Source: Polytrichum commune
Lineage: Eukaryota; Streptophyta; Polytrichopsida; Polytrichales; Polytrichaceae
Assembly: GCA_950295325.1 (NCBI GenBank)
Contig: OX485807.1
Coordinates: forward strand, 41,694,440-41,758,439
DNA length: 64,000 nucleotides
Direction: 5' to 3'
A program made the translations under genes and the position numbers. A model generated the notes under the pieces. That model was not told where the DNA came from. It saw only the letters and a list, made by a program, of their open reading frames with translations, and did no database searches. Shown piece by piece: positions 11,506-21,659 of the stretch. Positions within the stretch are counted from its first letter, which is position 1. Every line of letters begins with the position of its first letter.

Positions 11506-12052
11506 GAATCTCGTGTTGAGACTGAAGGCCCGTGACCATTGCATTCTAAGGTCGAGGGTGCTAAAACCAGCGAATCTCGTGTTGAGACCGAAGGCCCGTG
11601 ACCATTGCATTCTAAGGTTGAGGGTGCTAAAACCAGCGAATCTCATGTTCAGATTGAAGGCCCATGACTGTTGCATTCTAAGGTTGAGGGTGCTAGAACC
11701 AACGAATCTCATGTTCAGATTGAAGGCCCCTGACCATTGCATTCTAAGGTCGAGGGTGCTAAAACCAACGAATCTCATGTTGAGATTGAAGGCACATGCA
11801 TGACTGTTGCATTCTAAGGTCGAGGGTGCTAAAACCAACGAATCTCGTGTTGAGACCGAAGGCCCATGACCATTGCATTCTAAGGTTGAGGGTGTATAAC
11901 CAGTGAATCTCATGTTCAGATTGAAGGCCCGTGATGTTGCATTCTAAGGTTGAGGGTGCTAGAACCAACGAATCTCATGTTGAGATTGAAGGCCCCTGAC
12001 CATTGCATTCTAAGGTAGAGGGTGCTAAAACCAATGAATCTCATGTTGAGAC
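11506..12052. repeat. 66-bp minisatellite, eight full units plus a partial one
   Basis: Units begin with GAATCTC(A/G)TGTT near 11506, 11572, 11638, 11704, 11770, 11840, 11905, 11970 and 12036. Most periods are exactly 66 bp; some units are 64, 65 or 70 bp. Each unit contains GAAGGCCCGTGACCATTGCA and AAGGT(C/T)GAGGGTGCTA. The GGCCCGTGACCATTGCA core is the subterminal motif of the Tourist-like family at 7831, so the array probably grew from a MITE end. Because 66 is a multiple of three, long frames with 22-residue repeats stay open on both strands; I treat these as by-products. Confidence 0.9.
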
Positions 12053-12268
12053 CTATATATGCCTCCCAATTGCCAACATTCTAACCGTTCCCCATGGTTT
12101 AGGAGTGTCCAACCCACATTGTGACGGTGTTAAGTTAGGTGCCATTAGCGGCCTCCACTACCTCCATGTACGGTAGGTAAGATGCTCCAAGTTATTTTAA
12201 GTTGGATCGAGGTGGGTTTAGGGTGGCTTGTCAATGCCTATTCTAGTCATTCTATACACGCGTGGGGC

Positions 12269-12283
12269 GGGGGGGGGGGGGGG
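12269..12283 (+). repeat. Poly-G tract
   Basis: A run of about 15 G follows a GTGGGGC stretch. Similar tracts occur at about 21319-21333 (G) and 23906-23919 (C, next to a CA microsatellite). They are candidate quadruplex-forming or slippage-prone sites, and sequencing length errors are likely. Confidence 0.8.
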
Positions 12284-12714
12284 AATGGTTCTAGCCATTC
12301 TCTTCACAAAGCACAAAGGGGGTCGATTCTAGGCATAAAGGGGGTTAGTACCTGGGATGCAAGGTGACGGTTTCTGCAGGCAAACTGGGTGGGATCATGG
12401 AGGTGGTCGTGTGGCTTTGAGCGCCGTTACTAGTTGGGCTTTGTTCTAGCTTGGGCCTAGTACCCAACTATGTTGTGTTGGTTCTAGGTAGTGAAGGTGG
12501 GGGGGGTCCTCATCATATGCAAGGTCGTCATACCCAGGGCCTAGGGATTGGTTTAGGAAGCTAGTGGTTTTGACTATAAAAATTCATCAAATATTCAATT
12601 GAGGCTAAAAACATCTTTCTTTCTTTATACCTATGTTTAGCCCAAAGATTAGGATGAAATATTATTTTTAAAATCAACTACATAGCCATATGTATGTGCA
12701 ATACCTTAAAGTGT

Positions 12715-12830
12715 TGGTTTAAGCACCCTCTACCTTAAGATCCCTCATTGGTTGAAAAGGCCAAGACCTTCCAAGTTCACTTCACACTAGAAGGTGAAGC
12801 CTAAGGGGCCAAGGAATTCGAACCTTGAAC
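12715..12830. repeat. Fragment of Tourist-like family 1 (copy e)
   Basis: This stretch shares the TCATTGGTTGAAAAGG, CCTTCCAAGTTCAC and GAAGGTGAAGCCTAAGGGG blocks with the interiors of the copies at 2476 and 7831. Both ends are lost. On the minus strand it contains a GGTTCGAATTCC stretch close to a polymerase III B box, but the other copies do not keep it. Confidence 0.5.
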
Positions 12831-14006
12831 AACTAACCAACTAATTCAACTATTAATTAGTTAACTAGTTGCCTTTTGTAACTATAGTTGTTTGTGATTC
12901 GACCTGCCAAAAAATGTAGTTACCTATAGTTGTTCTAAATTTGGTCTACCAAAAACTATAGTTAACTATAGTTATATCTAGTTAACTAAAGTTGAGTTGT
13001 AATTTTATAGTGTCACTAGTGTGTTATTTGTGTTGGTGGTGTACATGGAGGTTATTATGGAACCTAACACTGTAATTAATTGTATAAAAGAGTTTCTTGA
13101 TGATCCTCAGTGGCATGAGCATATTAAAGACCCTTGACTAAAGCAAATCAAGAGGGATGAAATTGTGGTTTGATCCTTCCTTGAGATTTTTTTCAATTAA
13201 GAGCTTGTTAGCTCGTTGTATATTGGAGCCTATTTTGAAACTTGGGTGAAACTTTTGGGACCTCCTCTTTCCACCTCTCAAATTTTGAGAGAATTTAAGG
13301 ATCTAAAATAAGGTATGCATATGGGACATGCTATTCTAAACCCCGGATCAGTGTATGCAAGGCCAACTTGGCCCACCCGTCCTAGTAAGACAAGCTAGAA
13401 TGCCAATTTTCAATAGCCCGACACCACTCTTTGTGTATAAGAGTTTAAACATCAAGAAAACTTGGGTGATTTTGTGCTAAATCTCCTAAACTCATGGTTT
13501 CATTTACTTTGCTTTACAAATAGTTCTATTGTTTCTAGCTCAAATGAAAGTCGATTTCCAATTCTAGAATAGAGGAAATGTTGGGCCCCATTTTTCTCAA
13601 ACTTCATTATCCCCTTACAATTGTGTCAACCAATGATTCTCACTATCCATGTCCAAATCGAACACATTTCCATGTGGGATAGAGGATAAGAAAAGAGAAC
13701 ATCGATGAAAATTATCATTCTTGACGTGAATGTTCCTATTCAGTAGAAGCATATGACACCTAGACAAACTCGTCTTACAGTCAATTTTTTTCTTTTTAAA
13801 ACTTTATTTTTAGATCTACTAGAATGATATAATTTGAATGTTTTCCGTTTTGCAAGACAATTTTCACCAACACAAGACGAGTTGCCTAAGTCCCATTTGC
13901 TTGTAGTGCAATCTCCTCATATGGATCGTGATCAATATAAGTATCATGCAAGATGAGGTGGAATGGATGAAGGATGAAATTATCATAATCAAGTAAAATT
14001 TGTATT
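12831..14006. other. Intergenic DNA without a recognised gene
   Basis: Repeated AACTATAGTT-like words occur at about 12880-12990. No coding region is recognised. Confidence 0.3.
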
Positions 14007-14360
14007 TAGTGTCATATGGGTATATTATGTCACTACAGTAACTTTTCAAATGAGACTTCTTATGAACAAGTATACAAATACTATCATCTCAACTTACGTT
14101 TGGTTCATGCACCTGCCAATTATTGAAACAAATTAAAGTTTGGCATGTTTTGCATCCTAATATTTATGAAATGAAACTATTCTCATGGATGATTGAATCT
14201 TGGATGAAAATTTAATTCGTAAGTGATAGTAATTGTATCATTGTAAATCTATAATGCCCAAAACTTTTTACAAGGAGTGACGAATAGGGTTAGGTATACA
14301 TTTAGTGTTGAGCAAGACAAAGAGAACTGGTAACCCTAAATACAATATTTAGTTTAGTGT
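14007..14360. repeat. Dispersed repeat (family 2, copy A) with ATTTAGTG ends
   Basis: The segment runs from a TATTTAGTGTCATATGG start to an AATATTTAGTTTAGTGTT end. It is similar along its length to 55480-55856, sharing TATGTCACT..GGTAACTTT, AAATTTGGATGAAAA, GTAAGTG(G)TAGTAATTG, AATCTATAATCACCC-like and ACATTTAGTGTTG blocks. No reading frame is shared. It is probably a non-autonomous DNA element; exact ends are uncertain. Confidence 0.6.
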
Positions 14361-14404
14361 TTTCACGGACGTGACCGGTACCTAGAAGTAAACATCCGGG
14401 AAGC

Positions 14405-14600
14405 TTTTTGGGCATAACTGGTCGAAAACCTGGTGTTTCCAAGTCCAACCCGTTACATGTTTGACATCGAGTTTCAAGGTACATTCTATAAATTCCTCTA
14501 AAAATGATCAGTTATTGTCCTTAAGTCTTGAACATCAACTGGTTATTTCTCAAACTCAACCGGTTCATCTGTAACAAGGAGCCAGTTCTCCGCGTTCAGT
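14405..14600. repeat. Paralogue of 57225-57775 without the MITE insertion
   Basis: It shares GGGCATAA(C/T)(T/C)GGTC, GTGTTTCCAAGTCCAAC, TTACATGTT, ATTCTATA, CTCAACC(G/A)(G/A)TTCAT and (A/C)AGTTGGTTCTCC-like blocks with the 57-kb region in the same order. The 57-kb copy carries 347 extra bases exactly between TCCAAC and TACATG. The unit is non-coding as far as I can see. Confidence 0.7.
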
Positions 14601-14711
14601 GACTGAAGTACCAGTTAATCATTGGAACTCAAGTACTAGGGTATGAATTTTCAGAGAATAATTCCACACGAAGCCAGTTGTATGTCAAGTTCTCAGATAG
14701 CTTGGTACTTA

Positions 14712-15268
14712 GGGGTTGTTTACACCATGGACCATGACGTCGTCCCAAGGCCCTGTAAAATATGTGATTGGTTGTTGAGCTCGTTTTGGGACCACTTCGG
14801 TTCACACCAAGGAAAAAATGTTAGAGTGATCATGGAGTTTGAGGTCCCCAAAAGACATATATTAATGCCTACATCATCCACTGACATGGTCCAACGGGTT
14901 TTGTGGTGGGAGAGGCAAAAGAGGTGCTCTAGTAGGAAAAAGGCAAGGGCCCATGGCAGAGAAGTATTGTTATAATAGATTTTTTAAGATTTGTTTGTTG
15001 GGGAAGAGAAGATGAAGACAAATCTTGAAGACAAACGAATGGTCAAGGTTTTTTTTTTTTTTTTTTTAATTGTCCTTTTTGGACATATATTGAAAAAATC
15101 AACACATTCACCATGGTCATTCCTCTTGGTCCACATTTGGTTTATACCTAGTGAGGGGCCCAAAGGCTTTGTAAATTGATTTATTAAGAAATTGGACCAT
15201 GGAACTGGACCATGGAAAAATACCACCTTTCATGGTCCGACCTCATGGTCCATGGTGTAAACCAACCC
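14712..15268. mobile_element. Tourist-like MITE, family 3, first of two abutting copies
   Basis: The left end GGGGTTGTTTACACCATGG pairs with the right end, whose complement reads GGGTTGGTTTACACCATGG; similarity extends for about 26 bp. It is flanked by TTA at 14709-14711 and TTA at 15269-15271. A poly-T tract of about 16 lies near 15051-15067. The 3-bp TWA duplication points to PIF/Harbinger. It encodes nothing I recognise. Confidence 0.8.
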
Positions 15269-15271
15269 TTA

Positions 15272-15867
15272 GGGGTTGTTTACATCATGGCCCATGAAGT
15301 TGCCCCATGTAAGAGGGCGTTTTTCCATGGTCACACTTCATGGACACACTTTCATGGTCCGATTTCTAAAAAAATGTATTTTCTATGCCTTTGGGCCCTT
15401 GACTAGGTGTCAACCAAACACGGACCAAGAGAAGTGACCATGCACCAAGAAGTGGATGTGCTGTTTTTTTAAATGTATGTCCAAAAAGGGCAGTTTTGGG
15501 AATTTTCTTTACGTGTGATATTCTCCCCTTCTTCTTCCCTTCTTTCCTCATAACTATGGAAACGTTTGACCATAAAATTTTTAAAAACAACACATAAAAT
15601 CATATTAAAATGGCATTTCTCTACCATGGTCCCCTGACATTTCCAACTAGAGAACCTCTTTCACCTCTCCCATTGCGAAACCCGTTGGACCATGGTAGTG
15701 GATAACGTAGGCTTGACAATAGGCCTATTGGGGACCTCAAGTTCCATGGTCACTCTTATAATTTTTTCTTGATGTAAACCGAAGTGGTCCCGAGACGAGC
15801 TCAATGGCCAATCACATATTTTAGAGGAGCAAGGGACAACTTTGTGGTCCATGATGTAAACAACCCC
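15272..15867. mobile_element. Tourist-like MITE, family 3, second copy in opposite orientation
   Basis: The ends are GGGGTTGTTTACATCATGG and the complement of TGTAAACAACCCC, flanked by TTA at 15269-15271 (shared with the preceding copy) and 15868-15870. Its right third (CCGAAGTGGTCCCGAG..AATCACATATTTTA) is the reverse complement of the left third of the neighbour. The pair is therefore head-to-head homologous with one shared TTA. Confidence 0.8.
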
Positions 15868-15870
15868 TTA

Positions 15871-18441
15871 CGATGGAAAGGATCCAAGCCTATTTCATGA
15901 AGAACTTACACCGAAGCAATGAATGGGGGAGAACCGAGCCCTTAAATTACCTACAAACAAATGTCGATCATGATATGGTGGGCCAAGAGTGACAAAGGAA
16001 AGTATACCTTATTGCGAGTGGTGGGTTGCACTTCAAGACACCAAACTAAGGTCTCTTGTCACACTACTAAGAATTGTGGTCCTAGAACACATTTTCCATT
16101 TGACAGATGCGGTCATTAACACATGATCCCATTGACAAGTGTCGAGTCCGTTCTATAATTTTTATAGATTGTATATGATTCTTGTCACGTGCTAATAAGT
16201 AGTGTGTCTTCCCGTGCATTGGCGGCGGCGGCAGCAGCAAGGGGTTGTGGATTTATTCTTTAAAAAAAACCAATGCTAGGATTGGCAGGGAGGGGGTTGG
16301 AGAATGAAGTGGCGCTGCAAGTTGGCATAGTGCAATGTGACTTTGGGAAGGAAGGCAACGTATGTTTAGAGATGGTGACATGTGCCATGAATAGGTAGGG
16401 AAGCCTTTGGAAGGCAGTGTTGCGCACGCATTGTGTGGTGTCTCTAACATAGTAAATTATGCCAGTATGCGGCATTTATGTATCCTCAGATGTTGTGCGT
16501 TGCAGTGTTTGCGCCAATCTACAACATGTGTTCAAGCTTGTTTATGAGCTATTTTGTGGTGTAAAGTTTATCAATGGGCAGGGTGCATATGGTGAGGGCA
16601 ACTTTCCCACATCATAAGACATTCCCTTATGAGTCTCGTTAAAGTTTATTTTTCCTATGTATCCATGATGTGGGTTTTTGTGGTGGTTGTTTTTTGGGAT
16701 TTTTATGCAAGCAAGTGTTAATTTAATAGATCTCCCAATAAGTAACATTGACTGCATTTATCAAAAGGGTGCATTATAGGTCCACGTTTCCAAGTAGTGT
16801 CGACTCTCAATCAAATTTATTTAATTATTTAATTATTGGTAATCATAACCCTCGGATAAAGACACAAACATTAGGTCATCAACCATTGAAGTTATCCACC
16901 CATATCCTAATCAGAACAATGAATTTCATCCATCGAACCCCCATAACATTATTCAACCTCAACTAGGAGTTTCATTTCCAAAAATGGATGGACTCCCAAC
17001 CGAGCACATTAAATATTGGTTGGTTTAGATTACATGAACCCTTTGTGTTGGTTTGGGAGGCACTCAACCTACCTCAGGGTGAAGAGGATATTGCCCCTTA
17101 TTTCAGCCAACTGATAGTTATGTCCCTATCATAGCCCTGGTAGGTAGCAGTAGGCATGGGGATGTTGCCACGTGGGTACTAGGGAGTATGTCGGAAAAGG
17201 GCAAAGGAGCTCGCTAAAAACATGCCTTCAAGAGAGCATGTTGCCATGAAGTGGCACCCACATACCCGCAAATTAGAGAACCACCATCTGCATTTAGTGA
17301 GCACAAACTTTGTGCTCATTCTCTCCATTTATCCCTCCGTTGTTGATTTCACTCATTTTTGAGTTGTGGGAGGTCATATCCAAGTGACAATTGGAGAGTG
17401 CATGGGAGCACTTGCAATGCATGTGACTCTTTGCAATTGGTTTTTATATGAGACAAAACATTTTCACACCGATATATAGATAAATGTACAAGACTGCATG
17501 AATACACCATTATATACTTATACATACTCCTAGTATTATACACATGGTCATCAACCATAAATATGGATAATTATTGTAACGATCGTATACAATTACTATG
17601 CCACAACTACGGTAAAACTTGACAATTGCCCCTATTGGCACCCCCCTCACCCTATTGCAATATGTTTCATGCAGGTGGTCGGCAATGCAAAGGGAACATT
17701 GGCTCCATCATGAACAATGTTCCTTCATTTGCCGGAATGAATTCCGTGCAGCTTCGGCATACATTATTGTCTACTTTATATCTCGTGTACCTCTACAAAA
17801 CTTGATAGCCTTGCAAATGTACAAAATTTGCACAAGTCGCATAATGTTGTATCCAACACACAGGTCGTTCATTTGTGTGTTGTTACAAACATAAAATATT
17901 TATGTTGATTACCACAATAGCTTGTCTAAGTGGTACCATAGACATTCTACCAAATGTGCGTTCATATGCCCAGTTCCTGAATGTCTATAGAGTGTTATGG
18001 GGTGACAATGTTTCCAAACTTTGTTGCCATTGACTCATCCTCCTCGTAGTTTAGGTTATTCCCACTCAAATTCTAAAATAATCCGCTTCAATGCCAATTT
18101 CAATGGCCACTCCAAAGTGCGTTTCCCAATTTGTTGTCTTTATGCACAACACATGTTACATAAATTTTGAGCTAACAAAGAGTTTGAGTTCGATCACACT
18201 TGTCGAGAATACATGTTAATGGACTCACCAATAGCATGTTTTCATATGCCAAGCGTAGGTGCATGTACTAGGACATAAATCCTTGTGTAGGTCCATCCAA
18301 TCCCATTCACTTGTTGCAATATAATTTTTCAAATCAATTTTTGCAAATTGAACCTCTAAATTTTAGTCCATGATAAAGCAAATGTGCCCCAAGCCAACAA
18401 TCATTAATGCATTAAAAATAAAAGCAATGCCCCGCAAATAA
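15871..18441. other. Intergenic DNA without a recognised gene
   Basis: Only short anonymous frames occur (up to about 90 codons, for example 17619-17894 +). A small GGCGGCGGCGGCAGCAGCA run lies near 16220. No supportable gene. Confidence 0.3.
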
Positions 18442-19241
18442 CTACACATGGTCCCCCTTGTCCAACACCATGAGCCATGTGCAAAAATTTGTTTCTATGC
18501 GTTTTTTCTCCACCACTTCATTCTTCAATCGACCAATGATAAGTGGCAGGGGTAGCATCTGTGGTATAGATGTCACATGTGCTACTTGTATAGGAATGCA
18601 TGGAATGAAGTGATGAAAACATTGCGATGCATGCCATCCAAAAGCTTTCACTACAACAAACATTCTACAAGAATAAAATAACATACATATCATGAACTTA
18701 ATATTACATCGAACATATGGTGCTCTTAATTTTGGAATAGCAATTGAACAGGTACACATATATGTGTGCAAAAGAATGATGATCCAATTCCAAATGTTTG
18801 TATAGCTATTGCAATTCATTGAATTACTTGTAGGCATTCCACATGCATTGTGCTTGCCACATGGCCACCATATTTGGCACATCGTCCAAAACATGTAGAA
18901 TAGAAATCATTCATTGAAATGTATGTTAACATCATGCATTGACACACCTGCCAACCAAACAAGAGCCTGATGGGGTAATGGAACCCAATTATGTATAACA
19001 AATGCATATTGCCAATAACAATTCATGATGCCAAAGTATGCAATCAACAATGACTCCATCAAACTGTCTATAAGATAGGTTATTGTAAGAGGGTCCCCTT
19101 CCAATCTTTCATGGCAAAATGACTCGCACTTGAAGGAATGACCGATGAAGATGATAGAAACCACATAATAGATTAGAGAGCATTGGCATAGTTGAATATA
19201 TTGCAAGTTTGCACACCAAAAAATAATATCACATAGACTTA

Positions 19242-20820
19242 CAGTCTAACCTTGATAATGTCACACCATCCGTTTCACCAAAAAGAGTGATATAAACAAG
19301 GTGTGACATATTTGATAATGTCACATTTTGAAGATTTGTGCATAATGTGATATTATCAAAAAAATAGGTAGAAAATCAAAATAAATTTACAATTTAAAAA
19401 AGAAAATAACAAATACGAGACTTCAGTGTTTTTGAATGTAAAATCTAATTCAAAATTGTGAATAACAACAAGAGCACATCATAACATTTCTGTCATTGAG
19501 ATCAGGTAAAGACCTCTCACTAGAGACAAAGAAGCTTCTAATGTCACATTGTTTTGTTGATGTTAAATGTGCAACACCAATTCTAATGAGTTTGTCATGG
19601 ATTTTTTCCATTCCTAACAACTCCATAGTGTTGAAAATCTGAGAACCTTGGCTAGCCATAAAATTCAAAACATCTTTAGCATATTTTTGTGCATCGCTTA
19701 GCTTCACTAATTTAGACTCATCATCACTGCTATCAACAATCAATGGGTCTACTTCCATGAAATCAAGAACATGTTCGCCATCTTGCATTAATTGCACAAA
19801 CTCCTCGGTAGAATATTCCACCTCAAAATCATCTTCACCTTCCATGTTTATGTACTGCAAAGGACAAAGCTTTTCTACAGGCTTGCCTTCGACATCCAAA
19901 CCCAAATTCAATGCGGCGATGAGATTGCCCAATTCCAAAGTTGCTTCCTCCATTTTGGACTTCATACGTTCATCAAAATTGTTGATATTTGCATTCCACT
20001 TTGTAGGCAATATGGCGGGCTTTCTCCGACAATTTCTAATGGTTTGATCATCTAATTCATGCCATGCCGCCACACACCATAGCATAGCTTGAAATAGATC
20101 AACATTCAGTTTCCCCAAATCTTCATTTGAGTTGTTATCAATTTGTTGCAAAGTCCAAGCAAACAAGCTTGCGCTTATAGCACATTTTGAATGTTGCAAT
20201 CACTCCTTGATCCAAAGGCTGTACAACTGAAGTCACATTTGGTGGAAGGAACAAGATAGTGATATGGGAGAGTACAAAAGCATTAAACCCATCTATAACT
20301 TTCTTGAGCTCACCATGAATATCATGGCTTCCTGCATTATCCATAATAATGCAAATCTTTATGTCTTTCAATGCCATCCTTCGGTTCTCACTCTTCACCC
20401 AATGCGTAAAACATCACCATTCATCCAGGCTAAATTGTTAGAATAATAGTGTACTGTACTATTTGGATCAAAATTCCAAGGAAAGCATTTGGGACGCGCT
20501 GATTTGTGAATGAAAATAAGCTTCAATCGCTCCTTCCCTGTATATTAGTGCAAAGCCCCAATGTCACACGGCATTTATCACAGGGGCGGCGCATGACCCC
20601 TCCGGCTACTACAATCTGTCCATCCAACCATCACATACAATCCATCCATACTTGGTATTATCACATTTACACTACGGATTTTGAAAAAATATAGTGACAT
20701 TACCAAGGGTGATAGGGATAATAACGAGGGAGTTTTACACTATGAAAATCGGTTTCAAACTTTTAGGTGACAATATCAAGGTGTTCTATTAACAAGGGTG
20801 ACATTATCAAGGTTAGACTG
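19242..20820 (-). mobile_element. Tigger/pogo-type DNA transposon, 1,579 bp, TA target duplication
   Basis: Perfect inverted ends of 23 bp begin CAGTCTAACCTTGATAATGT and are flanked by TA at 19240-19241 and 20821-20822. CAG termini and a TA duplication define the Tc1/mariner superfamily, pogo/Tigger branch. Degenerate copies of the GACATTATCAAGG motif recur inside both ends (near 19289-19330 and 20695-20800) and may be extra transposase sites. The element carries only the C-terminal half of a transposase, so it is an internally deleted, non-autonomous copy. The perfect ends suggest it is fairly young. Confidence 0.92.
19450..20580 (-). pseudogene. Tigger-like DDE transposase, C-terminal half
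   Basis: Reading down the minus strand from about 20580, the translation follows Tigger proteins: a RVTLGLCTN strand, a KSARPKCF motif, YYSNNLAWM, then MDNAGSH with the second catalytic Asp, LPPNVTSVVQPLDQGVI with the third catalytic Asp, and a C-terminal tail of about 240 residues with an acidic stretch. Frameshifts near 20400 and 20160 break it. The N-terminal helix-turn-helix region and the first catalytic Asp are absent. A complete protein would be about 450-500 residues. Confidence 0.85.
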
Positions 20821-21620
20821 TATTGTCATAGCGTCATGGAATAGCTCAAATTGGGAAAAACCCATTATGTGGGGTGCAGAAAGGTCCACATCTTGTGCCA
20901 ACCTCTTTAGATGGGTCATGAGTTCTTGTATTGTCCGAATACTCGCATGTTGCGCACAATGCACAAAATCTTGCATATGTGGAGGGATGATTTGGGAACA
21001 CATATATGTATACCATGCAATTGTGAACATCGTCCACAAACCACACAAATAAACCCTAAAGATTTTTTTGTTCAACAAGAACTTGAGGGATACAAATAAC
21101 CACCCCATGCAAAGACACCCAAACCATTGGTAATGAATCATAACCTCATCTTGATTTGCGCGATCCAAATTCCAATTTTGTACAACCACAATCGTAGTGG
21201 AGCCATCATCATGATAGAACGACAACATGAACATGGGAGTGGTGCTCCAAAATTATGTTGGAATAACGAGGTTGAGATTATGCGTACAAAAACAAGTATT
21301 GTGTTGCCAAATATTCTCGGGGGGGGGGGGGGGCACTCCCTTGTATATTTTGCATACACTTGCGATAATGACCTATTAAAATGGGGGTTATTTACCTATG
21401 AGAAAGGATTATAAGGGATGCTAATTTTTGAAATAATGGTAAATTGTTGTGATTATTTGCACCCTATTGGTAATTATAAATTCTTGGATGGTTGATTTTA
21501 TGGTACCCTATATTACTTATATGTATTTTTTTCCCCTGATTGCCCCCATTCCTTAAAGTGTATGATACAGTAGAATTCTCGTTAGAAGCACATGTACAGA
21601 GTAAGAGAAACAAACATTTA

Positions 21621-21640
21621 CTAGGGTTTAGGGTTTAGGG
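21621..21640 (+). repeat. Short telomere-like TTTAGGG tract
   Basis: Roughly three units of the plant telomere heptamer occur in a row. That is too short to call a telomere relic with confidence. Confidence 0.5.
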
Positions 21641-21659
21641 TCACACTGAAGTCCGGGCA

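Larger units (their letters stand above)
18442..21234 (-). pseudogene. Open frame of unknown function split by a Tigger element
   Basis: From ATG 21234 the minus-strand frame is open to 20821, where the Tigger element begins. Removing the element and one TA copy keeps the same frame open from 19239 to a TGA at 18907-18909, 248 codons in all. The same frame then runs on past that single stop to 18442, about 400 codons in total. The inferred protein is unusually rich in Cys, Trp, His, Ile and Tyr, and I recognise no domain. It may be part of an old mobile element or a dead gene. Length across an insertion site argues that it was once coding; composition argues for caution. Confidence 0.35.

Noticed and set aside
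11317-12052. Long open frames with 22-residue repeats on both strands of the minisatellite
   Set aside because: They follow from a 66-bp period with no stop in the unit; both strands are open, several units shift frame, and no start, splice context or family supports a protein.
12795-12825. Minus-strand GGTTCGAATTCC as a polymerase III B box of a tRNA or SINE
   Set aside because: No A box at the right distance, no cloverleaf, and the sequence is not kept in related copies at 2476 and 7831.
21621-21640. Interstitial telomere array
   Set aside because: Only about three TTTAGGG units occur, short enough for chance in plant DNA.
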